DNA of 64,000 nucleotides from positions 1 to 64,000 of the forward strand of contig NZ_JBHTKJ010000035.1 in NCBI RefSeq assembly GCF_042675965.1, given 5' to 3'. Below are positions 8,831 to 15,866 of the stretch, one piece after another. The notes below the pieces were generated by a model that worked only from the letters and a program-made list of their open reading frames with translations, made no database searches and was not told the DNA's origin. Each line of letters starts with the position of its first letter. Positions within the stretch are counted from its first letter, which is position 1. The position numbers were made by a program, and so were the translations under genes. Source of the stretch: Virgibacillus_R byunsanensis. Lineage in GTDB: Bacteria > Bacillota > Bacilli > Bacillales > Amphibacillaceae.

Positions 8831-10318
8831 CTATTTTAGCTCTAGCAACGCGACCGTCTCCACATGTGCCGTCTGAGGAAACATATCCACTGGTTGAATC
8901 TCTTTAACCTTATACCCGTTCTTCACCAAATACTTCATATCACGCGCCTGCGTCTCCGGGTTACAAGACACATATACAACCCGCTTCGGCTGCAGTTTAA
9001 CCACGCTAGATAAGAATGCTTCATCGCTCCCGCTTCGTGGTGGATCCAAGATAACGACATCGGCATGTTCACCGCGTGCTGCCATTTGTACCATGAACTC
9101 CCCAGCGTCACCTTGATAGAATCGGGCATTTTTTACGCCGTTTCGTTTTGAATTACGAATGGCATCGCGGACTGCACCTTTATTGAGCTCCACGCCAATG
9201 ACTTTTCCAGCTTGTTCACTAGCAACCAGGCCGATTGTACCAATTCCGCAGTACGCATCAATTACGGTTTCCTCTCCAGTTAGCTCTGCCATTTTAATAG
9301 CCTTGGTATACAGTTTTTCTGTCTGAATTGGATTAATCTGGTAGAAAGATTTCGCTGAGATCTCGAACCGCATTCCACAGAGAGTGTCTGTTATGGACCC
9401 CTTGCCGAACAGTACTTTCTCCTGATTACCTAGTACCATGCTGTCACTCCTATTATTTACGTTCAGCAGAATTGTCGTGATTTCTGGATGAGAGTTTCTT
9501 AGTGCTTTCACAAAATTGTTCTTGCCCTTAAACATAGGTGATGCAGCTACTAACACCACCATAATTTCTCCGCTATTCTTGCCGACCCTTACTAGCACAT
9601 GCCGTAAGAATCCTCGTCCAGTGTCTTCATTGTACGGTTGCATTTTAAAGGACTTCATCATACCCTTAATCGTTTGTATAATTTCGTCAGCTTTCGGATC
9701 GTGAATGAGGGACCCATCCATTGGTATAATCCGATGCGTATTTGGGGCGTATAGCCCACAAATAATCTCCCTCTTTTTATTTAAGCCGAATGTCATCGTA
9801 TTTTTATTTCGATAATCATACGGATGGTCCATGGTTATGATAGGCTCTGGTTTTCCAAAAGTCTTCATTAATTTGTCTATGGTTTTCTGCTTAAAACGAG
9901 TTTGCGCCTCATTACTCATGTGATGAATCTGACATCCCCCACGTTCGTAATAATACCAGGATGGTGAATTCACACGGTCTTCTGAAGGTGTCATCACATG
10001 CTTCAGCTCCGTGTTAGTAAAACGCCCCTTTCGGGAAATGAGCACCTCAGCTGTTTCACCAGGTAACAGATTCTCTACCTCAAGCTCTTTACCTTCCCAC
10101 TCGACAATACCTTTACCTTCAGGGGTCAAGCCTGTACAGGTTACGTTTTCGGTTACACTTTTTTTGCCACGTTGTTGCTTACCATTTGTATTTGGCTTGC
10201 CTTTAGACTTAACATTCTTAGGGCTTCCCTGTTGTCGGTGTTGTTTACCCTTCTGATTATCGAATCTATTTTGTTTCTTTCCAGTTGTTTTGTTTCCTTT
10301 ATTCTTTGGCTTAGTCAT
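8831..10318 (-). CDS. rlmCD: 23S rRNA (uracil-C5)-methyltransferase, RumA/RlmCD family
   Basis: The 495-residue protein starts with a Lys/Gly-rich tail (about 1-55), continues with a TRAM RNA-binding domain (about 57-115) and ends in a SAM methyltransferase domain: DAYCGIGTIG (motif I), DPPRSG, the nucleophilic-Cys motif VYVSCNPET and the closing HVETVALLE. The family makes m5U in 23S rRNA; the Bacillus enzyme RlmCD modifies two sites. The usual four-Cys Fe-S motif near the TRAM domain is reduced to one Cys in RGGCQIHHMS, so no cluster is expected. Monocistronic with its own terminator. Confidence 0.88.
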   Translation of the reverse strand: MTKPKNKGNKTTGKKQNRFDNQKGKQHRQQGSPKNVKSKGKPNTNGKQQRGKKSVTENVTCTGLTPEGKGIVEWEGKELEVENLLPGETAEVLISRKGRFTNTELKHVMTPSEDRVNSPSWYYYERGGCQIHHMSNEAQTRFKQKTIDKLMKTFGKPEPIITMDHPYDYRNKNTMTFGLNKKREIICGLYAPNTHRIIPMDGSLIHDPKADEIIQTIKGMMKSFKMQPYNEDTGRGFLRHVLVRVGKNSGEIMVVLVAASPMFKGKNNFVKALRNSHPEITTILLNVNNRSDSMVLGNQEKVLFGKGSITDTLCGMRFEISAKSFYQINPIQTEKLYTKAIKMAELTGEETVIDAYCGIGTIGLVASEQAGKVIGVELNKGAVRDAIRNSKRNGVKNARFYQGDAGEFMVQMAARGEHADVVILDPPRSGSDEAFLSSVVKLQPKRVVYVSCNPETQARDMKYLVKNGYKVKEIQPVDMFPQTAHVETVALLELK

Positions 10319-10571
10319 AAAACCCTACCTTACTTTCCTTCTACTTTGACAGTCCATTATAAGCTACGTATTATAAGGTTAACCAGATTTACAAAATATA
10401 TCTTCATTTCGACTAACAATATGTAAGCTTACCATTTTTCCCTAGTTTATCAAAGTATACTAACTACAGTTCTTGAGATCCAAAAAATTACCATAATAAA
10501 TTTTTTCATCCATTTCCATTATAATATACATAGCTATTAATTTTTGTCATTACCTAGGACGGTGTTTACTT
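10319..10571. other. Divergent intergenic region
   Basis: The gap between the rRNA methyltransferase and the DUF2161 gene holds TATAAT at 10520-10525, a likely -10 box for the rightward gene. No further element stands out. Confidence 0.4.
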
Positions 10572-11288
10572 ATGAAGGAAAAAACAAAGCTTCAAGAGGC
10601 GGATTTATATGAACCAATTCAGAAGCATTTTATACAAGAAGGTTATGAAGTCTACGGCGAAGTGAAAGATTGTGACATGGCAGCCATTAAAGATGATGAA
10701 CTAATCATCATTGAATTGAAACGCAACTTAAGTGTGGACCTACTCATACAAGCAACAAAGAGGCTACAAATATCGGAACTTGTCTACATTGCCGTACCCA
10801 AAAAGCCCATGTACAAACCAAGATCAAAGCGTTGGAAGGATATATGTCGGTTAGTTAAAAAGTTAGAATTAGGGTTGATTCTCGTTTCATTTTCAGGAAA
10901 GCCAAAGAAGTCAGAAATCATCTTTCATCCAACTCCATATAAACCTAGGAAGAACACAGATTCAAACAAGCGTAAACGACAGGAAGTGCTCAAAGAAATC
11001 GATGGCCGAAGCGCTGATTTCAATATTGGTGGAACAAACAGAACACAAATCATGACTGCATATAGAGAAAATTGTATTCAAATTGCATGTTACCTTGAAC
11101 AAGCTGGCGAACTATCTCCTAAACTATTAATCGAGATGGGAACCGGTGAAAAAACGTCATCGATTTTAACGAAAAACTATTACGGATGGTTTGATAGAAT
11201 TAGAAGAGGTGTCTATGTTCTGAGTGAAAAAGGCAAGCAAGAAATGAGCGATTATCCTGATCTTCTGGCTCATTACAGAAAAGAATAA
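10572..11288 (+). CDS. DUF2161 protein with PD-(D/E)XK nuclease-like core
   Basis: The 238-residue protein matches the DUF2161 family. A short helix (EADLYEPIQKHFIQEGY) leads into a PD-(D/E)XK core with Asp near 35, the motif ELK at 48-50 and the helix-borne Gln of LLIQATKR at 60. The C-terminus (about 150-238) is a wHTH-like part. The fold suggests a metal-dependent phosphodiesterase or nuclease, but the biological role of DUF2161 is not established to my knowledge. It stands alone downstream of its own TATAAT box. Confidence 0.75.
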   Translation: MKEKTKLQEADLYEPIQKHFIQEGYEVYGEVKDCDMAAIKDDELIIIELKRNLSVDLLIQATKRLQISELVYIAVPKKPMYKPRSKRWKDICRLVKKLELGLILVSFSGKPKKSEIIFHPTPYKPRKNTDSNKRKRQEVLKEIDGRSADFNIGGTNRTQIMTAYRENCIQIACYLEQAGELSPKLLIEMGTGEKTSSILTKNYYGWFDRIRRGVYVLSEKGKQEMSDYPDLLAHYRKE

Positions 11289-11301
11289 AGTTTTCCCTTA
11301 T

Positions 11302-11817
11302 CTAAGAACCTGCTGCTCCACCACCGGCTCCTGAATTATTACGTTTGACAATCAAATTGATTCCCATAACAACTGCTATTAATCCTTCCTTTGATAGCAC
11401 AAATTAGTTATTGCTCAATTCATATGCTGGTGATTGAAAGAAACTACTAACCTTTTTAAATGCAGCAATCAGGTTTCCATCTTGATCAAGTATGTCATAT
11501 TCCTTGGAGAATGCCTCTGATTTAATCTCATACTCCCCCTGACGATAAGAGTGATAGACAAACTTCTTGGAAAAAAAGGCGAAACGTTGCTTTTACTTAC
11601 CAATCTCCTGCTCATGATGATCCTTAACGATCCACTTTCTTGATAAAAAGGGAGAAGAACCCTTCATTACAACTTTGCCCACCACATCCAGAATATCAAC
11701 ACGTGAAGAAAAGGCACTTTTTAAATCAAGTGACCCTACCTTCTCCCGCTCACTATTAAAAATATCCGTTGTTCCCTTTGAAAAAAAGTTATCCGTAAAA
11801 TAAATGGACTCCCCCAC
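11302..11817 (-). pseudogene. Tubby C-terminal-like (LURP-one/YxjI-type) gene, broken
   Basis: The first 74 codons (MGESIYFTDNFFSKGTTDIF, then DLKSAFSSRVDILDVVG) end at a nonsense codon after EIGK. Beyond it, in shifted frames, the family continues with RFAFFSKKFVYHSYRQG, SEAFSKEYDILDQDGN, SSFFQSPAYELSN and finally GLIAVVMGINLIVKRN before a stop at 11302. The damage includes one TAA, one extra T in a T8 tract near 11573 and another disruption near 11404. The family folds like a tubby C-terminal barrel; its bacterial role is unclear. Clearly decayed. Confidence 0.8.
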
Positions 11818-12062
11818 TATAATCCTCCTTGGTTTGTGCTGTTACATAAGGTACGTGTTGGTGGTTCATTAGGTTTCAGTTTAAAAAGCTTGCGTTAGTT
11901 TCATACTTAATGAAGCTTAGCCTCCATGTTCCCAAGCACAGATTACTGGAGGCAATTGAAACAGCATAATTACGAACATTTGTTCTGTTTTTACTGTTAA
12001 TCTGAAAAGTAATGTGGTAAAATTCATATATCAACTACATAGTATAGTGGGCGGTTGGCCAT

Positions 12063-12080
12063 CTTCCTTTATGAAGGGAG
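12063..12080 (+). promoter_or_regulatory. Hairpin sequestering the toxin ribosome site
   Basis: CTTCCTT (12063-12069) can pair with AAGGGAG (12074-12080) across a TATG loop, giving a 7-bp stem with one G-U pair. The 3' arm is the Shine-Dalgarno sequence of the toxin. This would keep the mRNA poorly translated, as in other Bacillus type I toxins. Confidence 0.65.
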
Positions 12081-12088
12081 GTGGTAGA

Positions 12089-12196
12089 ATGACGACATTC
12101 GAAGCATTAAGTCTAGTAGCGGAGTTTAGTATTTCTCTAATAGCGATACTGACACTGATTGTAACTATTGTCGTCTTTCTAGAGAAAAAGAAGTAA
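12089..12196 (+). CDS. Putative holin-like toxin (type I toxin, Hol-Tox family)
   Basis: The 35-residue peptide starts MTTFEALSLVAEF, has a single membrane helix (about 9-30) and ends in EKKK. This is the pattern of the Hol-Tox family (PF16935). Such peptides insert in the membrane and are toxic when overproduced. GGGAGGTGG lies just upstream of ATG 12089. A longer frame from 12014 exists but lacks a ribosome site and overlaps the leader hairpin. A convergent antisense promoter and a shared hairpin downstream indicate control by an antisense RNA. Start and family are well supported, toxicity is inferred. Confidence 0.75.
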   Translation: MTTFEALSLVAEFSISLIAILTLIVTIVVFLEKKK

Positions 12197-12317
12197 CCGC
12201 CCCCAGATCAATGATGGCAGTTACTTCTTTGCAAAATCAACATATTGGTCAGCCGCTCTTTATGCGGACTGTAGTTGTAGGTATCAGGTAGTTGACGCTA
12301 CTTGATACTTATTCTAA
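12190..12317 (-). ncRNA. Antisense RNA antitoxin of the holin-like toxin
   Basis: Transcription from the minus-strand promoter at 12323-12351 should start near 12316 and run into the toxin 3' end. The RNA would carry two stem-loops (GTATCA..TGATAC type at 12281-12308 and a GCGG/CCGC hairpin at 12254-12268). It would end at the GTAACTGCC/GGCGGTTAC hairpin followed by TTCTTTTTC, close to the toxin stop codon. The layout mirrors TxpA/RatA and BsrG/SR4. The RNA itself is predicted. Confidence 0.6.
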
Positions 12318-12322
12318 TTATA

Positions 12323-12351
12323 AGTATAAGTATTTATATTTATACTGTCAA
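12323..12351 (-). promoter_or_regulatory. Consensus sigma-A promoter for the antisense RNA
   Basis: On the minus strand a perfect TTGACA (12346-12351) and TATACT (12323-12328) are separated by exactly 17 bases. It is the strongest promoter match in the window. Confidence 0.85.
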
Positions 12352-12514
12352 TATATTTTGAGCTGGGTTTGCTACTGGAAGAAGGTGTTCGATCTGATGT
12401 TTCTACATTCGCCTTCAAAAGAACACCATATTTATAAAATTGGAAACAAGTAATCTCTATCTATTCACATTAATAAGTATTCGATTCATGAATTTATAAG
12501 GAATCAAGCAGATA

Positions 12515-12883
12515 TTATCGCCAAAAATTCGTATATTTTGCTTTATCTTGAATATTAAATTCAATCATTTTCTCAAGCAATTCGTAATTCACCTGCTCAT
12601 TCCACGGAATTCGAAACAATCCTTTGGTAGCACTGTAGCCAGCTTGTGCAATGTCATCGGCAAACTGCGCAATACCTGCTTCTTCGGGTGAAACGCTCAT
12701 ATGATGCTTCGCTGTAGAAAATCCGATGATATATGTGCCATGCTCAGAAAACATTGGAGTATTCCACTTGATTTGCGTCTCCAAATCAGGAAATTTATTA
12801 GTAACCCACACCAAAATTTCCTCTGTCCGTTTGCGGTGATCGGGGTTATCGATACCTGCTAAATATTTTTCAAAAACTTCCAT
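12515..12883 (-). CDS. fra: Frataxin-like iron chaperone (YdhG/Fra, DUF1801)
   Basis: The 122-residue protein matches Bacillus YdhG (Fra) over its whole length: VFEKYLAGIDNPDHRKRTEE, IKWNTPMFSEHGTYIIGFS, KHHMSVSPE, GYSATKGLFRIPWN and the closing MIEFNIQDKA. Fra binds iron and passes it to iron-sulfur cluster and haem assembly. A GGAGGGG-type site precedes the ATG. The gene appears monocistronic and is not linked to suf genes here. Confidence 0.9.
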   Translation of the reverse strand: MEVFEKYLAGIDNPDHRKRTEEILVWVTNKFPDLETQIKWNTPMFSEHGTYIIGFSTAKHHMSVSPEEAGIAQFADDIAQAGYSATKGLFRIPWNEQVNYELLEKMIEFNIQDKAKYTNFWR

Positions 12884-13615
12884 GTTGTCCCCTCCAAAAT
12901 GAAAATAATGTCACTCAGAGAATTTCTTAAATCTATTCTATATTAAACGTCTAACTAAGAGTATTCCATTATGTTTTTAAAAATAATTCTACTACTAAAT
13001 GTTCGTTAATCCACAAACTGGCCAGGTTGCTAGAGGACTGCTTTTATTGAAAATCAATCAAATTAATACTACAAGTATAGCATTTAATCTCGTTCGGAAT
13101 GTTAATCGTTTTTTAGAAAACTTGGCTTATCACCAAGCATTAATGGTGAAAGCCTTAGTTGCACTTATGTAGATAAGAAAGTCTTATACTTTCCTATCTA
13201 CCAAAAAAATAACCATCCTGAGCCTGAGCAATCGTTTTAGGGTAGTTATTTCTTACTCTTTACGTGACCATACGAATACGACTTCTCTATTGCTCAAAAT
13301 ACTAAAAAATTGTATTCCATTGCAATAAATTTATGTTGGACCGATTCCTTCTTGTTAATTTTAGAAAATAATTCGATTCAGGAAGTTCCTTCTAATTCAA
13401 GAATGGCGCCTAGATTGTTGTAATTATTTTTTATTGAATAGTATGGTTGTACTGTGCAGCAAATGACTTTGTTTTGTTCTTGCTCAAAATAAGTGCTTGA
13501 TTGCAGGAGATTGATATTGAAGTATTTACCTTTATACTTTAATACAATAATTCATAGGAGCATGTCAATGCAGTTACAAGTGACCAAGATAATCATTATT
13601 TAGGGTAACTAATAA
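12884..13615. other. Repeat-rich non-coding region, 732 bp
   Basis: No gene is visible. It holds a copy of an interspersed element (13116-13172), a hairpin GTAGATAAGAAAGT/ACTTTCCTATCTAC (13169-13182 and 13188-13201), an AATCAAT..CAAGTATA segment near 13049-13085 that recurs near 27963-28013, and a segment at 13427-13462 with a near-copy at 15255-15290. Confidence 0.5.
13116..13172 (+). repeat. Interspersed CTTGGCTTATC..TTGCACTTAT element, copy 1
   Basis: It begins GAAAACTTGGCTTATCACC and ends CCTTAGTTGCACTTATGTAG, with an internal CTTGG/CCAAG hairpin. Related copies occur in reverse at 23151-23207 and, with a longer middle, at 28248-28368. Confidence 0.55.
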
Positions 13616-14725
13616 TTAACTATTTTTAAAAATGTCATATTCCTCGTCTTCTATTTCATTTTGAATTCTATCAAAGTCTTTTTGAACCTTGTTAACAAAC
13701 TTTTGTAAAATTTTTATCCTGACTAGCTTATCTAAGTTCGGTTCTAATAGAAGTAATGAAGAGGTGATTTGCATAAGTGAAATTGCTGTTAATTGTCCGG
13801 GGATTGATAATCCATAATTGCTAGGTCCAAATATTGCACCAATCTTTCCCCCTGGGTGATCTTTTATAAAACCTAAGCTGTTATAAAGCCCAGTAGGACT
13901 AGTATGTATTTGATAATTAGACTGCTGATAATATATATTAAGTGTATCTAATTCAGCTAACCTTTCTAAATCCCCAAAGAATATTTTATGTTTATTTGGA
14001 AGTAAAGGTTTAACCCAAGAATACGGTTTTCTAAAATTTTCACCATATGTATTTAGTACTTTTTGGTATTCTTTCTTTATAGAATAATATTCTTCCGAGC
14101 ATTTATCTCTATTTATTTTAATGTATTCTTTATAGTTTTCTATAATTGAGTAATCATAAAATCTTTGTATTAGTTCTTCTGTGAACCTTTCATCTGAATA
14201 TTTTGATGTAAGAATTCTAAAAAATACACTTGTCTCATGAATACTTCTCCATCTTGATATAGCACCATCTGCGTATCCGGATTTAAGAAGTAAATATATC
14301 TCTTTACCATTAACTACTGATTTGGCAAAAAGCTTAATTAATACATCAAATGAAATTGGAATTTTTATAACCTGTTTACTATTATGGTTGTTCTTTTCTA
14401 AATAGTCGTCAATGATATCCATTCCTGTTTCTTCAGCAATTTGGATTATTGCATAAAGATTGTGAAATGCTTCCATCCATCGTCTCTGTAATCTTGACTC
14501 AAATTCTAACTCAAGTAATCTATTATCCTCAATCATTGTTGATTTTATATTGTTAAGAGATGAAAAAATGGGTTCTGTATACTTCTCTAGAGATTCATCG
14601 GAGTATATTCCCTCTATAATTTCTTCTAATTTTTTATCGTCAATAACTTCACCTTTTTCAAGCTTCTCTTTTAATGACTCTTCTAGTACACTGTTAAACA
14701 TTTTATTTAAAATATTTATACTCAT
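13616..14725 (-). CDS. DUF5677-like protein
   Basis: The 369-residue, mostly helical protein resembles DUF5677 proteins: the central GYADGAISRWRSIHETSVFFRI and the later IHTSPTGLYNSL followed by a hydrophobic ISLMQITSSLLLL helix fit that family. Its function is not known. GAGAGGT six bases upstream favours ATG 14725 over the longer frame from 14764. It reads away from nothing obvious and lies 1.1 kb from the HEPN/OLD operon on the same strand. Related proteins are sometimes seen among mobile or defence genes, so a link is possible but unproven. Confidence 0.6.
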   Translation of the reverse strand: MSINILNKMFNSVLEESLKEKLEKGEVIDDKKLEEIIEGIYSDESLEKYTEPIFSSLNNIKSTMIEDNRLLELEFESRLQRRWMEAFHNLYAIIQIAEETGMDIIDDYLEKNNHNSKQVIKIPISFDVLIKLFAKSVVNGKEIYLLLKSGYADGAISRWRSIHETSVFFRILTSKYSDERFTEELIQRFYDYSIIENYKEYIKINRDKCSEEYYSIKKEYQKVLNTYGENFRKPYSWVKPLLPNKHKIFFGDLERLAELDTLNIYYQQSNYQIHTSPTGLYNSLGFIKDHPGGKIGAIFGPSNYGLSIPGQLTAISLMQITSSLLLLEPNLDKLVRIKILQKFVNKVQKDFDRIQNEIEDEEYDIFKNS

Positions 14726-15554
14726 ATTTTTACCTCTCTTAACTTTAATATGATTAAAATACACAAAATATCACATACATGATAATTACTTTCAAATATA
14801 CACTATTGTGATTGCTATATACATATGAGGTGCCTGACACTCAATTTTCTAGTAATTAAAACACCTTTTCTAGCTCTTTGGCCTTCGATAGATCTATTTG
14901 AACAACAAAAAAATAACTAATTTCATACCTGTACCTCTCATTGTTCTATTTCGACAGTAAATGTTAAATCCCTCCAAATAATTGAAATACTATCCTCTTT
15001 AACACAGCTGATATCCGAAGTAATGGTAGTTCTGTTCAGGATAAATGGAGGATTGGGTGCCTGACTGATTACAGCCACCAGAATGTATCCCCTTTGCCGT
15101 GTTTTGTACCACTAGTTGCCACGAGATTTACTGCTTGCAGTCAAAGTATTTTACCAGAAGAAACTTTAGAGATATCAAATAATAAAGCCTAATCCTCTTA
15201 TTTTGACCGAGAAATTAGGCTTTTGGCTTTCCACAATGTCGCCTGATTGCGGACTATTATCTTTTATTGCATAGTATCGTTGTACTGTGCAGCAGAACAA
15301 TTTGTGTTTTCTATTCTAAAAAGCAATTCACTCCCTCTTAGAGATGACTTTTTCTTTAACTATCGAATAAATGAATGAATAAGTAAATCAAGGGCTTAAG
15401 TTTTATTCTTCAGAGCTATTCAAAAATAGCTCATCTCCATATTATAGAGATGAGCCTAATTATGAAACTTTTCTTTTATAATAACGCAATGAGATTCCAC
15501 TATTTTATGATGGTTTGCTAATAACCTCGGTTCCTATATCAACCGTTTTGCCAA
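14726..15554. other. Non-coding region, about 830 bp
   Basis: No gene is supported. It contains two GGTGCCTG-type motifs (14828 and 15055), a hairpin with an AATTAGGCTTTT tail near 15185-15225, a repeat at 15255-15290 matching 13427-13462, and a minus-strand terminator at 15429-15455. Confidence 0.45.
15422..15455 (-). terminator. Intrinsic terminator downstream of the HEPN/OLD operon
   Basis: GCTCATCTC (15429-15437) and GAGATGAGC (15447-15455) form a perfect 9-bp stem. On the minus strand it is followed by TATTTTTG. It could end transcripts coming from the OLD-family operon through the small ORF at 15555. Confidence 0.65.
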
Positions 15555-15812
15555 TTAAACTAACTCCTCGGAAGCCGCGAAGGTTATTAGCAGGGTAAAG
15601 ATTGTTAACATTGTCATCGCTATCATCTCCTTATCATCTTTAGAGAGCGACTCCCATGTAGTCGCCATAGCAATTGAAAGGGTATTAGCGATAAATACAC
15701 CAATAATCCAATAACTGCTACTAAGGGCAATGTTCAATGATTTGGCGAGGAGTACGGGATTCGAACCCGCAACTGCGGCATACTTATTCAAGTATATGAT
15801 AATTATAGGCAA
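15555..15812 (-). CDS. Small membrane-protein ORF whose start runs through a tRNA fragment
   Basis: The 85-codon frame has hydrophobic segments around LSSSYWIIGVFIANTLSIAM and MIAMTMLTIFTLLITFAAS with a charged linker WESLSKDDKE. Its first 25 codons are read from a tRNA 3' end (15743-15780), so the true protein probably starts later (for example TTG at the SLNIALSS segment) or lost its N-terminus when DNA was joined here. I do not recognise the family. It may be a truncated remnant rather than a working gene. Confidence 0.35.
   Translation of the reverse strand: MPIIIIYLNKYAAVAGSNPVLLAKSLNIALSSSYWIIGVFIANTLSIAMATTWESLSKDDKEMIAMTMLTIFTLLITFAASEELV
15743..15780 (-). pseudogene. 3'-terminal tRNA fragment (possible attachment-site scar)
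   Basis: On the minus strand the sequence reads GCGGGTTCGAATCCCGT, a complete T arm with the canonical TTCGAAT loop, then ACTCCTC, a discriminator G and CCA. No 5' half (acceptor GAGGAGT, D arm, anticodon arm) is found upstream, so it is a partial tRNA. Integrases commonly leave such 3' ends at element borders. It lies just beyond the OLD gene. The amino-acid identity cannot be assigned. Confidence 0.65.
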
Positions 15813-15866
15813 GCTTACTTATAATGTCAAAATTCTATATGCAATTTTTGATGTAGTGGAGATGTA

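Larger units (their letters stand above)
12046..12424 (+). repeat. Type I toxin-antitoxin repeat, copy A (intact)
   Basis: This is the only undamaged copy of a unit found four times in the window (others near 28142, 30188 and 33962). It contains a leader, the 35-codon holin-like toxin, a hairpin common to the toxin 3' end and the antisense terminator, and a strong convergent antisense promoter. Shared sequence runs from AGTGGGCGGTTGGCCA to about 12424. Confidence 0.7.

Noticed and set aside
12014..12088. Longer 60-residue version of the holin-like toxin
   Set aside because: The extension covers the leader hairpin and lacks a ribosome site. The 35-residue form has a strong site and matches the family length.
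12281..12308. Repeated TATCAAGTAG/CTACTTGATA hairpins as a CRISPR-like array
   Set aside because: The units are kilobases apart, imperfect and part of the toxin-antitoxin repeat, without spacers.
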